A stretch of 41,067 nt of DNA from Salibacter sp031581065 (GTDB taxonomy: Bacteria; Bacteroidota; Bacteroidia; Flavobacteriales_G; Salibacteraceae), in NCBI RefSeq assembly GCF_031581065.1, contig NZ_JAVLBN010000019.1, positions 1 to 41,067 on the forward strand, read 5' to 3'. The position numbers and the translations under genes were made by a program. The notes beneath the pieces are model-generated. The model was not told the origin of the DNA. It saw only the letters and a program-made list of their open reading frames with translations, and searched no databases. This document shows positions 8,317 through 17,223 of this stretch, piece by piece (position 1 is the first letter of the stretch; each line of letters starts with the position of its first letter).

Positions 8317-8347
8317 CAAAAATAACGAATTGCGTGTTGGTGTCAAA
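8317..8347 (-). promoter_or_regulatory. Bacteroidota-type promoter for miaB operon
   Basis: On the minus strand TTTG (8347-8344), 19 nt, then TATTTTTG (8324-8317) matches the Bacteroidota primary-sigma consensus TTTG-N19-21-TAnnTTTG exactly. Transcription would begin about 20-25 nt before the miaB ATG. No other gene in that direction lies closer. Confidence 0.7.
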
Positions 8348-8508
8348 ATGACAGTTGAGAATGAATTGTTAAAATCATAGGTCATTCCCTTGTTTTTTAG
8401 CTTTATGTTAGTTGCGCCTATTGGAAAGAGAAAAAATGTTTGCTTTTCTTTGTAAGCATTCAACAAGGCATTAATGTGCCTGTTAGAGAAAAAAATGTCT
8501 AGAAAAAT

Positions 8509-10863
8509 ATGAACTTAGTTATAGTGGAGTCGCCTGCAAAGGCTAAAACGATTGAGGGGTTTTTGGGTAAGGATTTTGTCGTGAAGTCGAGTTATGGACA
8601 CGTTCGGGATTTAGCCAAAAAAGGACTCTCGGTAGATGTTGAAAATGCATTTGCACCTAATTACGAGGTTTTATCTGATAAAAAGAAACTGATCTCAGAA
8701 CTCAAGAAGTTAGCTAAGAAATCAGAGATGGTTTGGTTAGCAACGGATGAGGATCGCGAGGGAGAAGCGATATCCTGGCATCTTTACAATGTGCTAGGGT
8801 TAAAGCCGGAGAATACAAAGCGCATTGTTTTTAATGAAATTACGAAACCGGCTATTACAAAAGCGATTGAAAACCCGCGCAATATCAATGACAACTTAGT
8901 AAATGCTCAACAAGCGAGAAGGGTACTGGATCGATTAGTTGGTTTTGAGTTGTCTCCGGTTCTTTGGAAAAAGGTACAGCCCAAACTGAGTGCCGGTAGA
9001 GTGCAAAGTGTTACTGTTCGGTTAATTGTTGAGCGGGAGCGTGAAATTGAAAAGTTTACTCCGCAAAACTCTTTTAAAGTATCAGCCTATTTCGATGTTG
9101 ACGGTACAACTTTAAAGGCTGAGCTGAATAAAAAATTCAAAACTGTTGCAGAGGCAAAGACTTTCTTAAACGATTGCTCAGACAGTAATTTCTCAATTGA
9201 TAAACTGGAGAAAAAACCGGGTAAAAGAACTCCGGCTGCTCCTTTTACTACATCAACTTTGCAACAGGAAGCGTCCAGGAAGCTCGGATTCTCAGTTGCT
9301 CAAACCATGTCGGTAGCTCAAAGATTATACGAGTCAGGTAAGATCACTTACATGCGTACTGATTCAACGAATTTGAGCGATACTGCAATCAAGCAAAGTA
9401 AAGCTGTGATCAGTGATAAGTTCGGATCTGACTATCACAAAAGCAGAAACTACGCGACAAAATCAAAAGGAGCTCAAGAAGCGCACGAGGCTATTAGACC
9501 AACAAACCTCGGTGTAAATGAGGCTGGAGATGATTCTGCACAAGAGCGACTCTACGACCTTATTTGGAAGAGGACGATTGCCACTCAAATGGCAGATGCT
9601 AAATTAGAACGCACAACTGTTACTATTCCCGTTCAGAACCGAGACGAGGTTTTTACGGCTAAGGGTGAAGTAGTAAAGTTTGATGGTTTCCTCAAAGTTT
9701 ACGTTGAGTCGACTGATGATGAACACGAAGAGGATAAGAAAAATACTCAGGGGTTATTGCCTCCATTAAAAGAAGGTCAAAACCTCGATCTCCAAAAAAT
9801 TGATGCAATTGAAAGGTTTACGCACCATCCACCACGATATACTGAAGCAAGTTTGGTTAAAAAGCTCGAAGAGTTAGGGATTGGAAGACCTTCAACTTAT
9901 GCACCAACAATCAGCACAATTCAAAAGCGCGGTTATGTTGTAAAAGAAGATCGTGACGGATACGAGAGGAAATATAAGCACTTAACGCTTAAGGAGAGTG
10001 AGGTCAAAGAAGAAGAGAAAAAAGAAAACACAGGTGCAGAGCGCAAAAAACTGTTCCCAACCGATATAGGTGTGGTGGTAAATGACTTCTTAATCGATAA
10101 CTTTAACAAGATTCTCGATTACAACTTTACTGCTGAGGTAGAAAAAGAGTTTGACGATATTGCCCAGGGCCAGCTGAAGTGGAATAAAATGATCGATAAT
10201 TTTTATGGTCCGTTCCATTCAAATGTAGAAAATACTCTCGAACATTCAGAACGCGCTAAAGGGGAACGTCACCTGGGAGATGATCCAAAAACTGGAAAGC
10301 CAGTTTATGCAAAGATCGGTCGTTATGGCCCCATGGTTCAATTGGGTGAAACGGAATCTGAAGAGAAACCGAAATTTGCCTCTTTGCGAAAAAATCAGAG
10401 TATCCAGCAGATTTCACTTGACGAGGCGTTGGAGCTTTTCAAACTCCCAAGAGAACTCGGTGAGTTTGAAGGTGAAAAAGTATCAGCTAATGTTGGTAGA
10501 TATGGTCCTTACGTTAGGCACAAAAGCCTTTTTGTTAGCTTGAAAGAAGACGATCCTATGGAGGTGAATCTCGACAGAGCTATTGAGTTGATAAAAGAAA
10601 AACGCGAGCAGGCTGAGAAAAATAAAATCAAGACATTCGAGTCAGAGCCCGATTTACAGGTTCTGAAAGGTAGGTACGGACCTTATATAAAGTATAAGAA
10701 AAAGAACTTTAGAATACCTAAAGATGTAGAGCCTGAGGAGTTGACACTGGAAGATTGCATGGGGATTATTGAAAAAGGTGGAAAGTCTGGAAAAGGGAAA
10801 AAGAAGCCGGCAAAATCAACTAAATCAAAGGCTAAAAAGAGTACTAAAGCTAAGAAGAAATAA
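8509..10863 (+). CDS. topA: DNA topoisomerase I (type IA)
   Basis: TopA relaxes negative supercoils by transient single-strand cleavage. The 784-aa protein opens with the Toprim domain (VESPAKAKTIEGFLG; acidic triad in ATDEDREGEA, D80, D82, E84) and has the catalytic tyrosine at 281 in ITYMRTDS. Instead of the zinc fingers of Enterobacteria, the C-terminal part carries three or four repeats with a G(R)YGPYV/I core (about 603, 663 and 723), the Topoisom_C-like repeats common in this phylum, and ends in a Lys/Ser/Thr/Ala-rich basic tail of about 30 residues that probably binds DNA. The next gene starts 2 bp after the stop, indicating co-transcription. Confidence 0.97.
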   Translation: MNLVIVESPAKAKTIEGFLGKDFVVKSSYGHVRDLAKKGLSVDVENAFAPNYEVLSDKKKLISELKKLAKKSEMVWLATDEDREGEAISWHLYNVLGLKPENTKRIVFNEITKPAITKAIENPRNINDNLVNAQQARRVLDRLVGFELSPVLWKKVQPKLSAGRVQSVTVRLIVEREREIEKFTPQNSFKVSAYFDVDGTTLKAELNKKFKTVAEAKTFLNDCSDSNFSIDKLEKKPGKRTPAAPFTTSTLQQEASRKLGFSVAQTMSVAQRLYESGKITYMRTDSTNLSDTAIKQSKAVISDKFGSDYHKSRNYATKSKGAQEAHEAIRPTNLGVNEAGDDSAQERLYDLIWKRTIATQMADAKLERTTVTIPVQNRDEVFTAKGEVVKFDGFLKVYVESTDDEHEEDKKNTQGLLPPLKEGQNLDLQKIDAIERFTHHPPRYTEASLVKKLEELGIGRPSTYAPTISTIQKRGYVVKEDRDGYERKYKHLTLKESEVKEEEKKENTGAERKKLFPTDIGVVVNDFLIDNFNKILDYNFTAEVEKEFDDIAQGQLKWNKMIDNFYGPFHSNVENTLEHSERAKGERHLGDDPKTGKPVYAKIGRYGPMVQLGETESEEKPKFASLRKNQSIQQISLDEALELFKLPRELGEFEGEKVSANVGRYGPYVRHKSLFVSLKEDDPMEVNLDRAIELIKEKREQAEKNKIKTFESEPDLQVLKGRYGPYIKYKKKNFRIPKDVEPEELTLEDCMGIIEKGGKSGKGKKKPAKSTKSKAKKSTKAKKK

Positions 10864-10865
10864 CG

Positions 10866-12035
10866 ATGGATATTGCATTTTACTTCAATGAGGTAGATGC
10901 TCAACTCATGAAAAATGGGAAGGGCGACCTCGGCTCCATAATTGAAAAGCACGGAGATGGTGAGCTACCATCAATTACTGAAGGTGTTCAAATAGTTTTA
11001 TTTGGAGTTGGAGAATCACGAAATGCATTATCTAATAGAGGGTCAGAACACGGAGCAAATTATGTGAGGAGCTATTTGTACAAGCTCAAAAAGACTTCAG
11101 GGTTTACGTTACCGATTATAGATTTGGGAAACATTCTTGGAGGCGAAACAGTTTCTGATACTTATTATGCCGTTAGTTCTGTAGTAGCTTATCTTGTAAA
11201 GCGGAACTGTATTCCGGTAATTATTGGGGGAACACAGGACCTGACATATGCAAATTATCTCGCTTATGAGAATTTGGAGCAGGTTGTAAATTTAACGACT
11301 ATCGATAGGAAATTCGATATGGGAGTTTCACAGGAAGAGGAAATCAATAATGAAAACTTTCTTAGTAAAATCTTGCTCCATCAGCCAAACTACTTGTTTC
11401 ATTATACCAATATCGGTAACCAGAGCTATTTTGTAGCTGAGGATGTGAAAGACCTTATTGATAAACTCCACTTTGATGAGTTGAGGCTTGGCTTATGTAG
11501 GCAGGACATGAAATTGGTGGAGCCGCTTGTTCGTAATTCAGATATTGTAAGCTTTGATATGAGCTCTATAAAAGGGAGCGATTCACCGGGGAACGAAGTT
11601 GCCGGGCCAAATGGATTTACAAATGATGAATGTTGCCAGGTAGCAAGATATGCGGGCATTAGTGAAAAAGTCACGTCAATTGGTTTTTACGAGTACGATC
11701 CTGAGTTTGACCACCAGGGGATATCAGCACATGTTCTGGCTCAAATGGTTTGGTACTTTATAGATGGCGTAAATTCTCGAAAAGGTGACCTTCCTTTAAT
11801 GAATTCGAAAAACTACCTTAAATACAGAGTACACATTGATAGTTTTGATGAGGATCTTGTCTTTTTGAAAAGCGTTAAGACAGATAGATGGTGGATGAAT
11901 GTTCCTTTCCCTTCTCCAAAAGCGAACAGATTCAAAAGACATCAATTGGTGCCCTGTAGTTATGAAGATTATCAGGAAGCCTGTAAAAATGAAGTTCCTG
12001 ATTTGTGGTTAAAAACCTATCAAAAATTCTTGTAG
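10866..12035 (+). CDS. Arginase/formimidoylglutamase-fold protein with degenerate metal site
   Basis: This 389-aa protein has the ureohydrolase (arginase/agmatinase/formimidoylglutamase) layout: GGT at 121, the DxxxD strand at 147-151, SFDM at 229-232 and GFYEYDPEFD near 274-283. The spacing to the rat arginase ligands is exact, but three of six ligands are changed: His101 is Gln124 (GGTQ for GGDH), His126 is Lys149 (DRKFD for DAHxD), and Asp234 is Ser233 (SFDMS for SFDxD). Asp147, Asp151 and Asp231 remain, as does the Glu corresponding to Glu277 (E276). A binuclear Mn site is therefore unlikely, and hydrolysis of arginine or formimidoylglutamate should not be assumed. It starts 2 bp after topA and precedes the T9SS genes; genome annotations usually call this family formimidoylglutamase. 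A binding or scaffold role is my inference. Confidence 0.8.
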   Translation: MDIAFYFNEVDAQLMKNGKGDLGSIIEKHGDGELPSITEGVQIVLFGVGESRNALSNRGSEHGANYVRSYLYKLKKTSGFTLPIIDLGNILGGETVSDTYYAVSSVVAYLVKRNCIPVIIGGTQDLTYANYLAYENLEQVVNLTTIDRKFDMGVSQEEEINNENFLSKILLHQPNYLFHYTNIGNQSYFVAEDVKDLIDKLHFDELRLGLCRQDMKLVEPLVRNSDIVSFDMSSIKGSDSPGNEVAGPNGFTNDECCQVARYAGISEKVTSIGFYEYDPEFDHQGISAHVLAQMVWYFIDGVNSRKGDLPLMNSKNYLKYRVHIDSFDEDLVFLKSVKTDRWWMNVPFPSPKANRFKRHQLVPCSYEDYQEACKNEVPDLWLKTYQKFL

Positions 12036-12095
12036 TATTTAATTTATTCAAAAAATCAATCTGTTTAAGTTATCACACGATTGATGTTAAAAATT

Positions 12096-12125
12096 TTTGT
12101 TAATAAAATCTTTTGACTATTTTAG
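12096..12125 (+). promoter_or_regulatory. Candidate promoter of the porP-gld cluster
   Basis: TTTG (12096-12099), 18 nt, then TATTTTAG (12118-12125) is one base from the TAnnTTTG box at nearly the usual spacing. It lies in the 133-bp gap between the arginase-like gene and the porP/sprF-like gene, about 43 bp before the ATG. Confidence 0.4.
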
Positions 12126-12168
12126 CCACCACTATTAGGACAATTGCTTTAATAAAGCGTATTACTCT

Positions 12169-13155
12169 ATGAAGAAAATTTTACTTTGGAGCATTGCTGT
12201 AATGAGCGTGACTACTGTTTTTGGGCAGCAAGACCCCCAATTCACGCAGAATTATTTTAACAGATTCTATCCGAACCCTGCAGTAGCAGGAAGTAATGAC
12301 GGAATTTGCGCAACACTTATTGGGCGTCAACAGTGGGTTGGCTTTGAAGGTCGGCCTGAATCGTATCTGTTTACGGCTCATATGCCATTTACTGATCCAT
12401 GGTTAAATCAGTCTCACGGGGTTGGTTTTAGTGTACTTTCTGATAAACTAGGTCAGGAGACTACCTTTGGCTTTAAGGTGTCTTATGCTTACAGAAGAGC
12501 TATTGGTCCTGGTATGTTAAGTGGTGGATTTGGCTTAGGTCTCATCAATAAAACAATCAATAATGATTGGGATGCAGTAGATGATTTTCAAGTAGATCCA
12601 TCTATTCCAGATAATGGAGCTTCAGACCTTTCATTTGATATGGACTTTGGTCTGTATTACAAAATACCTAAAAAAGCTTATGTAGGTGTGAGTGTTACTC
12701 ACTTAAACGGAGCTGTCCTTCAGGATGAAGATCAAAATGCTGCGAGTATTCCGGCTAACTTAGAATACGGTATGGCTCGTCATATTTATGTGATGGCAGG
12801 CTACCAAACTCAAATCATCAGTCCAGATTGGCAAATTAAGCCAAATGTATTTGTTAAGTCTGATGGTGTCTCAACTACTTTTGATATTGCAGGATTAATC
12901 GAATATCAGGAACGTTTTTGGGGAGGTATAAATTACAGGCTTCAGGATGCAGTAGGTCCTATATTAGGAGTTAATTATCAAATGCCGGGAACTGGTCTAA
13001 CAGGAGGTATGTTGAAAGTTGGTTACTCGTATGATGTGACTACCTCTCAACTCAGAAAACACAGTTCAGGTTCTCATGAGTTAATGCTTAATTACTGCAT
13101 GAATATCATTTCAAAACCAAAATTCGAGCGTCACAGAACAGTACGATTCCTGTAA
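12169..13155 (+). CDS. PorP/SprF-family type IX secretion outer-membrane protein
   Basis: The 328-aa product begins with a signal peptide (cut after about VFGQ, residue 20) and continues with QDPQFTQNYFNRFYPNPAVAGS, the hallmark start of PorP/SprF proteins. The remainder is a series of amphipathic strands typical of a 14-strand-type barrel. Family members sit in the outer membrane and help the type IX machinery deliver or attach cargo and, in gliders, SprB-like adhesins. Position directly before gldK matches porP-porK-porL-porM-porN of Porphyromonas. Whether the true orthologue is PorP or SprF cannot be settled from the sequence alone. Confidence 0.88.
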   Translation: MKKILLWSIAVMSVTTVFGQQDPQFTQNYFNRFYPNPAVAGSNDGICATLIGRQQWVGFEGRPESYLFTAHMPFTDPWLNQSHGVGFSVLSDKLGQETTFGFKVSYAYRRAIGPGMLSGGFGLGLINKTINNDWDAVDDFQVDPSIPDNGASDLSFDMDFGLYYKIPKKAYVGVSVTHLNGAVLQDEDQNAASIPANLEYGMARHIYVMAGYQTQIISPDWQIKPNVFVKSDGVSTTFDIAGLIEYQERFWGGINYRLQDAVGPILGVNYQMPGTGLTGGMLKVGYSYDVTTSQLRKHSSGSHELMLNYCMNIISKPKFERHRTVRFL

Positions 13156-13213
13156 TTCTTCATAATAATTGAATAAACAAGGCGTTAAAACTGGCACAAT
13201 TTAATTGTAAGAT

Positions 13214-13221
13214 TATATTTG
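13214..13221 (+). promoter_or_regulatory. Candidate -7 box upstream of gldK
   Basis: TATATTTG is an exact TAnnTTTG match located 25 bp before the gldK ATG, in a 91-bp gap after the porP/sprF-like stop. The -33 region (CTGG at 13191-13194) is poor. It suggests gldKLMN can be transcribed separately from the barrel gene. Confidence 0.45.
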
Positions 13222-13246
13222 TGTCATCGATATAAAACACACCAGC

Positions 13247-14560
13247 ATGAAACGATTGTTGTTTTTCTTAATAATAGGTGCTTTTGTTGCCAGTTGCGGA
13301 CCACGTGAAAATGGTCAGCTAATTGGTGTGCAAAACAGACCAGCCTGGTATGATATTGATCCTTACGGAACAGTATATATACCAATGGGAAGCTTTACTA
13401 TGGGGGGTAACGACCAAGATGTACCTTATGCCCATGTTTCAAAAGCGAAAACAGTTTCTGTTCAGGCATTTTACATGGATGATACAGAAATCACTAATAA
13501 TGAATACCGTCAATTTGTACATTGGGTAAGAGATTCAATGGCTCTGACACTTCTAGCAGATGTAGATGAAGAGCAATACTTTATCATGGAGGATCAATAT
13601 GGTAGAGAACTTGATGAGCCTAAATTGAATTGGGATGCTGAAATTCCATGGAATAGTCCAGAGGAAGATGTTCAGGATGCATTGGCTCCATTATTCTATC
13701 CTCGTGCAGAAAGAATTCATGGTATAAAGCAAATTGATACAAGAAGGTTGATCTATGAGTACACATGGATGAACTACAGGAAAGCGGCCAATAAAGGTCG
13801 TCCTCGTCATCAGTATGGTGAACCGGAAGGGTTAGATCGTACCAGCTTTATTGAAAGAGATAGGGTAGAAGTGTACCCAGATACTCTATGCTGGGTGGCT
13901 GATTTCTCTTACTCATTTAATGAGCCAATGACGAATACGTATTTCTGGCACCCTGCATACGATGATTATCCTGTTGTGGGTGTTAATTGGAAACAAGCTA
14001 CTGCATTCTCTCAATGGAGAACGCAATTGTTTAACTCTTTCTTGAGAAGAGCAGGAGTTCCAATGGTTCAGGATTTCAGATTGCCTTCTGAATCTGAATG
14101 GGAGTACGCAGCTCGTGGTGGACTTGACCTTTCTTCATATCCATGGGGCTCACCTTACATAAGGAATGATAAAGGGTGCTTCTTAGCAAACTTTAAGCCT
14201 TTAAGAGGTAACTATGTAGATGATGGAGGTTTCCATACTGTAGCGGCAAATTCTTATTCACCAAATGATTACGGTCTTTATTGTATGGCTGGTAATGTTT
14301 CAGAGTGGACTAAGAATGCATATGATGAGTCTGCCTACAGTTTTTCACATGACTTGAATATGGACTACCAGTACCAGGCTGATGAAAATGATTTGCCAGT
14401 ATTTAAAAGAAAAGTTATACGCGGTGGTTCCTGGAAAGACGTTGGGTATTATATCCAAAACGGAACAAGAGCATACGAATATCAAGATACAGCAAAAAGT
14501 TACATAGGTTTTAGAAACGTAATGACCTACCTTGGTAGGGCGAAAGGCGATAGATTATAA
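13247..14560 (+). CDS. gldK: Gliding motility/T9SS lipoprotein GldK (PorK)
   Basis: GldK is an outer-membrane lipoprotein that, with GldN, forms the large periplasmic ring of the type IX secretion and gliding machine. The 437-aa product has a lipobox with Cys17 (GAFVASCGP) and an FGE-sulfatase-like fold: YIPMGSFTMGGNDQD, the MDDTEITNNEYRQFV helix, SEWEYAARGGLD, YCMAGNVSEWTKNAYD and VIRGGSWKD ... YIGFRNV. The formylglycine-generating active cysteines are not expected in GldK, which has a structural role. Length and gene order (K-L-M-N) match the family. Confidence 0.95.
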   Translation: MKRLLFFLIIGAFVASCGPRENGQLIGVQNRPAWYDIDPYGTVYIPMGSFTMGGNDQDVPYAHVSKAKTVSVQAFYMDDTEITNNEYRQFVHWVRDSMALTLLADVDEEQYFIMEDQYGRELDEPKLNWDAEIPWNSPEEDVQDALAPLFYPRAERIHGIKQIDTRRLIYEYTWMNYRKAANKGRPRHQYGEPEGLDRTSFIERDRVEVYPDTLCWVADFSYSFNEPMTNTYFWHPAYDDYPVVGVNWKQATAFSQWRTQLFNSFLRRAGVPMVQDFRLPSESEWEYAARGGLDLSSYPWGSPYIRNDKGCFLANFKPLRGNYVDDGGFHTVAANSYSPNDYGLYCMAGNVSEWTKNAYDESAYSFSHDLNMDYQYQADENDLPVFKRKVIRGGSWKDVGYYIQNGTRAYEYQDTAKSYIGFRNVMTYLGRAKGDRL

Positions 14561-14601
14561 TTTTATTAACACAGTTAAACTGAACTCTAAATCGATTAAT
14601 T

Positions 14602-15435
14602 ATGAGCAAGGAAATAACAGGTTTTAAACCGGGTAGTAAGAGCTGGAAAAACTTCATGGCGAAAATGTATGGTATCGGAGGCGCCATTGTAATTATTGGG
14701 GCACTCTTTAAGCTACAACACTACCCCGGTTCAAGTATTATGCTTATAGTTGGACTTGGAACAGAAGCCCTTATTTTTACATTTTCTGCGTTCGAACCCC
14801 TACATGAAGAACCAGATTGGTCAAAAGTTTACCCTGAATTAGCTGAAGATTATGACGGTGAACCTGCTGAAGGCGGCCGCGGTGGCGGTAGCGGAGGTGG
14901 AGTTTCATCAACTCAGGAGCTCGACCTTATGTTGGAGCAGGCCAAGATAGGCCCTGATCTTATTGAAAGTTTGGGTAAAGGCATGAATAATCTAGCTGAT
15001 ACAGCTAAGAATATGAATAATCTTGGCGATGTTGCCGGAGCTACAAACGATTTTGTTGATAATGTTAAAGATGCCTCAACAAGAGTTGGCGAGTTATCTG
15101 AATCTTATCATCACGCAGCAGAATCTCTAACTGGTTTGTCTGTATCAAATGAAGATGGAGCTACTTATGCTGAGAACCTCAAAAAGGTAACAGATAATCT
15201 TTCAGCATTGAATAATGTATATGAGCTGCAATTGAAAAATTCTGAAGATCAAGCTGAGGTATCTAACCAAATGTTTGAAAATATTCAGGAGCTTATTACT
15301 AACCTTAACAATTCAGTTGAGGATACAAGAAGATATAAAGATAACATCTCTGAGCTTTCTAATAATTTAGAATCGCTCAATACTGTTTATGGTAACATGT
15401 TATCTGCAATGAACTTCCAGAAGCCACAGAGCTAA
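14602..15435 (+). CDS. gldL: Gliding motility/T9SS motor protein GldL (PorL)
   Basis: GldL is the inner-membrane stator-like component of the proton-driven T9SS/gliding motor; five GldL surround two GldM helices in known structures. The 277-aa product has a short cytoplasmic start, two membrane helices (about 23-38 and 45-64) joined by a KLQHYPGSS turn, and a glutamate inside the second helix (E55, GTEALIF) at the position of the buried acidic residue implicated in proton coupling. A Gly-rich linker (GGRGGGSGGG, ~92-101) leads to a helical cytoplasmic domain. It starts 41 bp after gldK. A hairpin with a T-run follows the stop. Confidence 0.95.
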   Translation: MSKEITGFKPGSKSWKNFMAKMYGIGGAIVIIGALFKLQHYPGSSIMLIVGLGTEALIFTFSAFEPLHEEPDWSKVYPELAEDYDGEPAEGGRGGGSGGGVSSTQELDLMLEQAKIGPDLIESLGKGMNNLADTAKNMNNLGDVAGATNDFVDNVKDASTRVGELSESYHHAAESLTGLSVSNEDGATYAENLKKVTDNLSALNNVYELQLKNSEDQAEVSNQMFENIQELITNLNNSVEDTRRYKDNISELSNNLESLNTVYGNMLSAMNFQKPQS

Positions 15436-15476
15436 GCTGAATTACTAGTAATTTATTAATTGTTGAATCTTATAAG

Positions 15477-15501
15477 AAGAGACATTGATTTGTCTCTTTT
15501 T
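15477..15501 (+). terminator. Terminator-like hairpin between gldL and gldM (possible attenuator)
   Basis: AAGAGACA (15477-15484) pairs with TGTCTCTT (15491-15498) around a 6-nt loop, followed by more T (five Ts in all). It lies in the 86-bp gldL-gldM gap, where full termination would cut off essential gldM and gldN. Partial read-through, or a 3' end protecting gldL mRNA, is more likely. It starts 41 bp after the gldL stop and ends 20 bp before the gldM start. Confidence 0.55.
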
Positions 15502-15521
15502 CATAATAATAAAGGAAACAA

Positions 15522-17216
15522 ATGGCTGGAGGAAAAGAGACACCCAGGCAGAAGATGATCGGGATGATGTATCTTGTACTTCTTGCACTTCTGGCAATGC
15601 AGATGTCAAAAGAAGTACTACTATCTTTTGTAGTTATTAATGATGCCATGGAGCAGACTAATGAAGCTCTTGCTGAACAAAACGCCTCTACAATGGCTGA
15701 GTTTGAAAAGCAGAACTCCATTAACCCAGAGAAAGTTGGGAAGTGGTTAGATAAGGCTCAAACTGTTGTTTCTGCATCTGATGAGTTGAATCAGTATATA
15801 ACAGATCTTAAAAGGGTTCTTATAGCTCAAACTGAGGCAGGAGCTGAAGACAACGAAACTGCTAAGAAGAATTATGTTGACTTAAGAACTGAGGAAGGAA
15901 TTCCTAAAGATTCTGTATGGAACTTACAGTTTGTTCAATCTAAGGATAAATATGACGAAGTTACTACTATCATGATTGGCCCGGAGCCAGCAAATCCTAA
16001 GGAAGGACCATTCACGGCTTTGGAACTTAAGAGCAAGATGCAAGAATTTGATTCAAAAATTGAATCTTCACTTCCAGATAAATACAAAGCTAATTGGGAT
16101 ATGGGATTTAATTTTGATCCTATCCGTGTAGCTAGAGATGAAGTACAGGAATGGGAATCAGCTAATTTTTACCATGTTCCTATTTCTGCCGTTATCACAA
16201 ATCTAAGCCGTTATCAGGCAGAAGCAAAAAAGATTGAAGGAGATGCCCTTAAGTTACTTTTTAGTGAAATAAGTGCTGAGGATTTCAAGTTTGACACACT
16301 GGCAGTGAAAGTAATTCCTAACTCTAATTATGTGACTTTAGGTGATTCTTTCAAAGCTGATGTAATTGTAGCTGCTTACAGCACTACTGATAATCCAAAA
16401 TTAGAAGTTGGACAATCAATAGATACTTCAAGTGCTAATCCTGAAGACTGGAAAGTTTTAGACCCATTAGATACTTCTAGAGTTCATGTGGAAAATGGTG
16501 TAGCTCAATATGCATATAAGCCTACTACTGCAGGTGAAGTTGAATGGGGAGGCTTTATTAAAATTAGAAAACCTGGATCTGAAGAATATGTTCCATATCC
16601 ATTTAAACATAAGTTCATCGCAGCTAAACCTTCAACGGTTGTTTCACCTGTAAAAATGAATGTTGTTTACCGTGGACTTTGGAATCCAATTGATGTTTCA
16701 GTTGCAGGGTTTAGTGCTCAAAAAATTAAAGCCAGTGCTTCAAACGCTGATCTGAAAAAGATTAGTCCAGGTCAATATGAAATACTTCCAAAGAATGGTA
16801 AAGAAGTTAACGTGTCTGTTCAAGTTGAAACAGAAGATGGAGGTACTAAATCAATGGGAGAGCCGTTTAAGTTTAGAGTAAAGGATGTACCTAAACCAGA
16901 ACCTTACTTTGGAACAACTACTGGAAGTGGTTCTATGACAAAAGGAGGGATTAAGGTTAATGATTATGTAAGAGCGGAAATGGAAAACTTTGATTTTGAA
17001 GGTGTAGAGTGGGATATAACAAAATTTACTATAAGTGTTTTAGTTAACGGAGATTACCTCAATGAAGAAGTTAAAGGGAACAAAGTTTCTGCTGAACAAA
17101 GAAGGCTTTTAAACGGACTTAACAGTGGAGATCGTTTAACAATTGAGAATATTTGGGCTAAAGGTCCTGGAGGTAAGACTAGAAATTTAAATAATATAAT
17201 TATTGACGTTAAATAA
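15522..17216 (+). CDS. gldM: Gliding motility/T9SS motor protein GldM (PorM)
   Basis: GldM spans the periplasm and transmits motion from the GldL-GldM motor to the GldKN ring. The 564-aa product opens with MAGGKETPRQKMIGMMYLV, whose Arg9 and the single membrane helix (about 13-33) form the part enclosed by GldL. Four periplasmic domains follow: a helical D1 (about 40-220) and beta-rich D2-D4, with the terminal domain around residues 455-564. The length is slightly above the ~515-aa of well-known members. It is followed by gldN after 7 bp. Confidence 0.95.
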   Translation: MAGGKETPRQKMIGMMYLVLLALLAMQMSKEVLLSFVVINDAMEQTNEALAEQNASTMAEFEKQNSINPEKVGKWLDKAQTVVSASDELNQYITDLKRVLIAQTEAGAEDNETAKKNYVDLRTEEGIPKDSVWNLQFVQSKDKYDEVTTIMIGPEPANPKEGPFTALELKSKMQEFDSKIESSLPDKYKANWDMGFNFDPIRVARDEVQEWESANFYHVPISAVITNLSRYQAEAKKIEGDALKLLFSEISAEDFKFDTLAVKVIPNSNYVTLGDSFKADVIVAAYSTTDNPKLEVGQSIDTSSANPEDWKVLDPLDTSRVHVENGVAQYAYKPTTAGEVEWGGFIKIRKPGSEEYVPYPFKHKFIAAKPSTVVSPVKMNVVYRGLWNPIDVSVAGFSAQKIKASASNADLKKISPGQYEILPKNGKEVNVSVQVETEDGGTKSMGEPFKFRVKDVPKPEPYFGTTTGSGSMTKGGIKVNDYVRAEMENFDFEGVEWDITKFTISVLVNGDYLNEEVKGNKVSAEQRRLLNGLNSGDRLTIENIWAKGPGGKTRNLNNIIIDVK

Positions 17217-17223
17217 TATTATT

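Noticed and set aside
8466..8481. Small hairpin AGGCA-TTAATG-TGCCT before topA
   Set aside because: Only 5 bp of stem; such structures are common by chance and no regulatory logic is visible.
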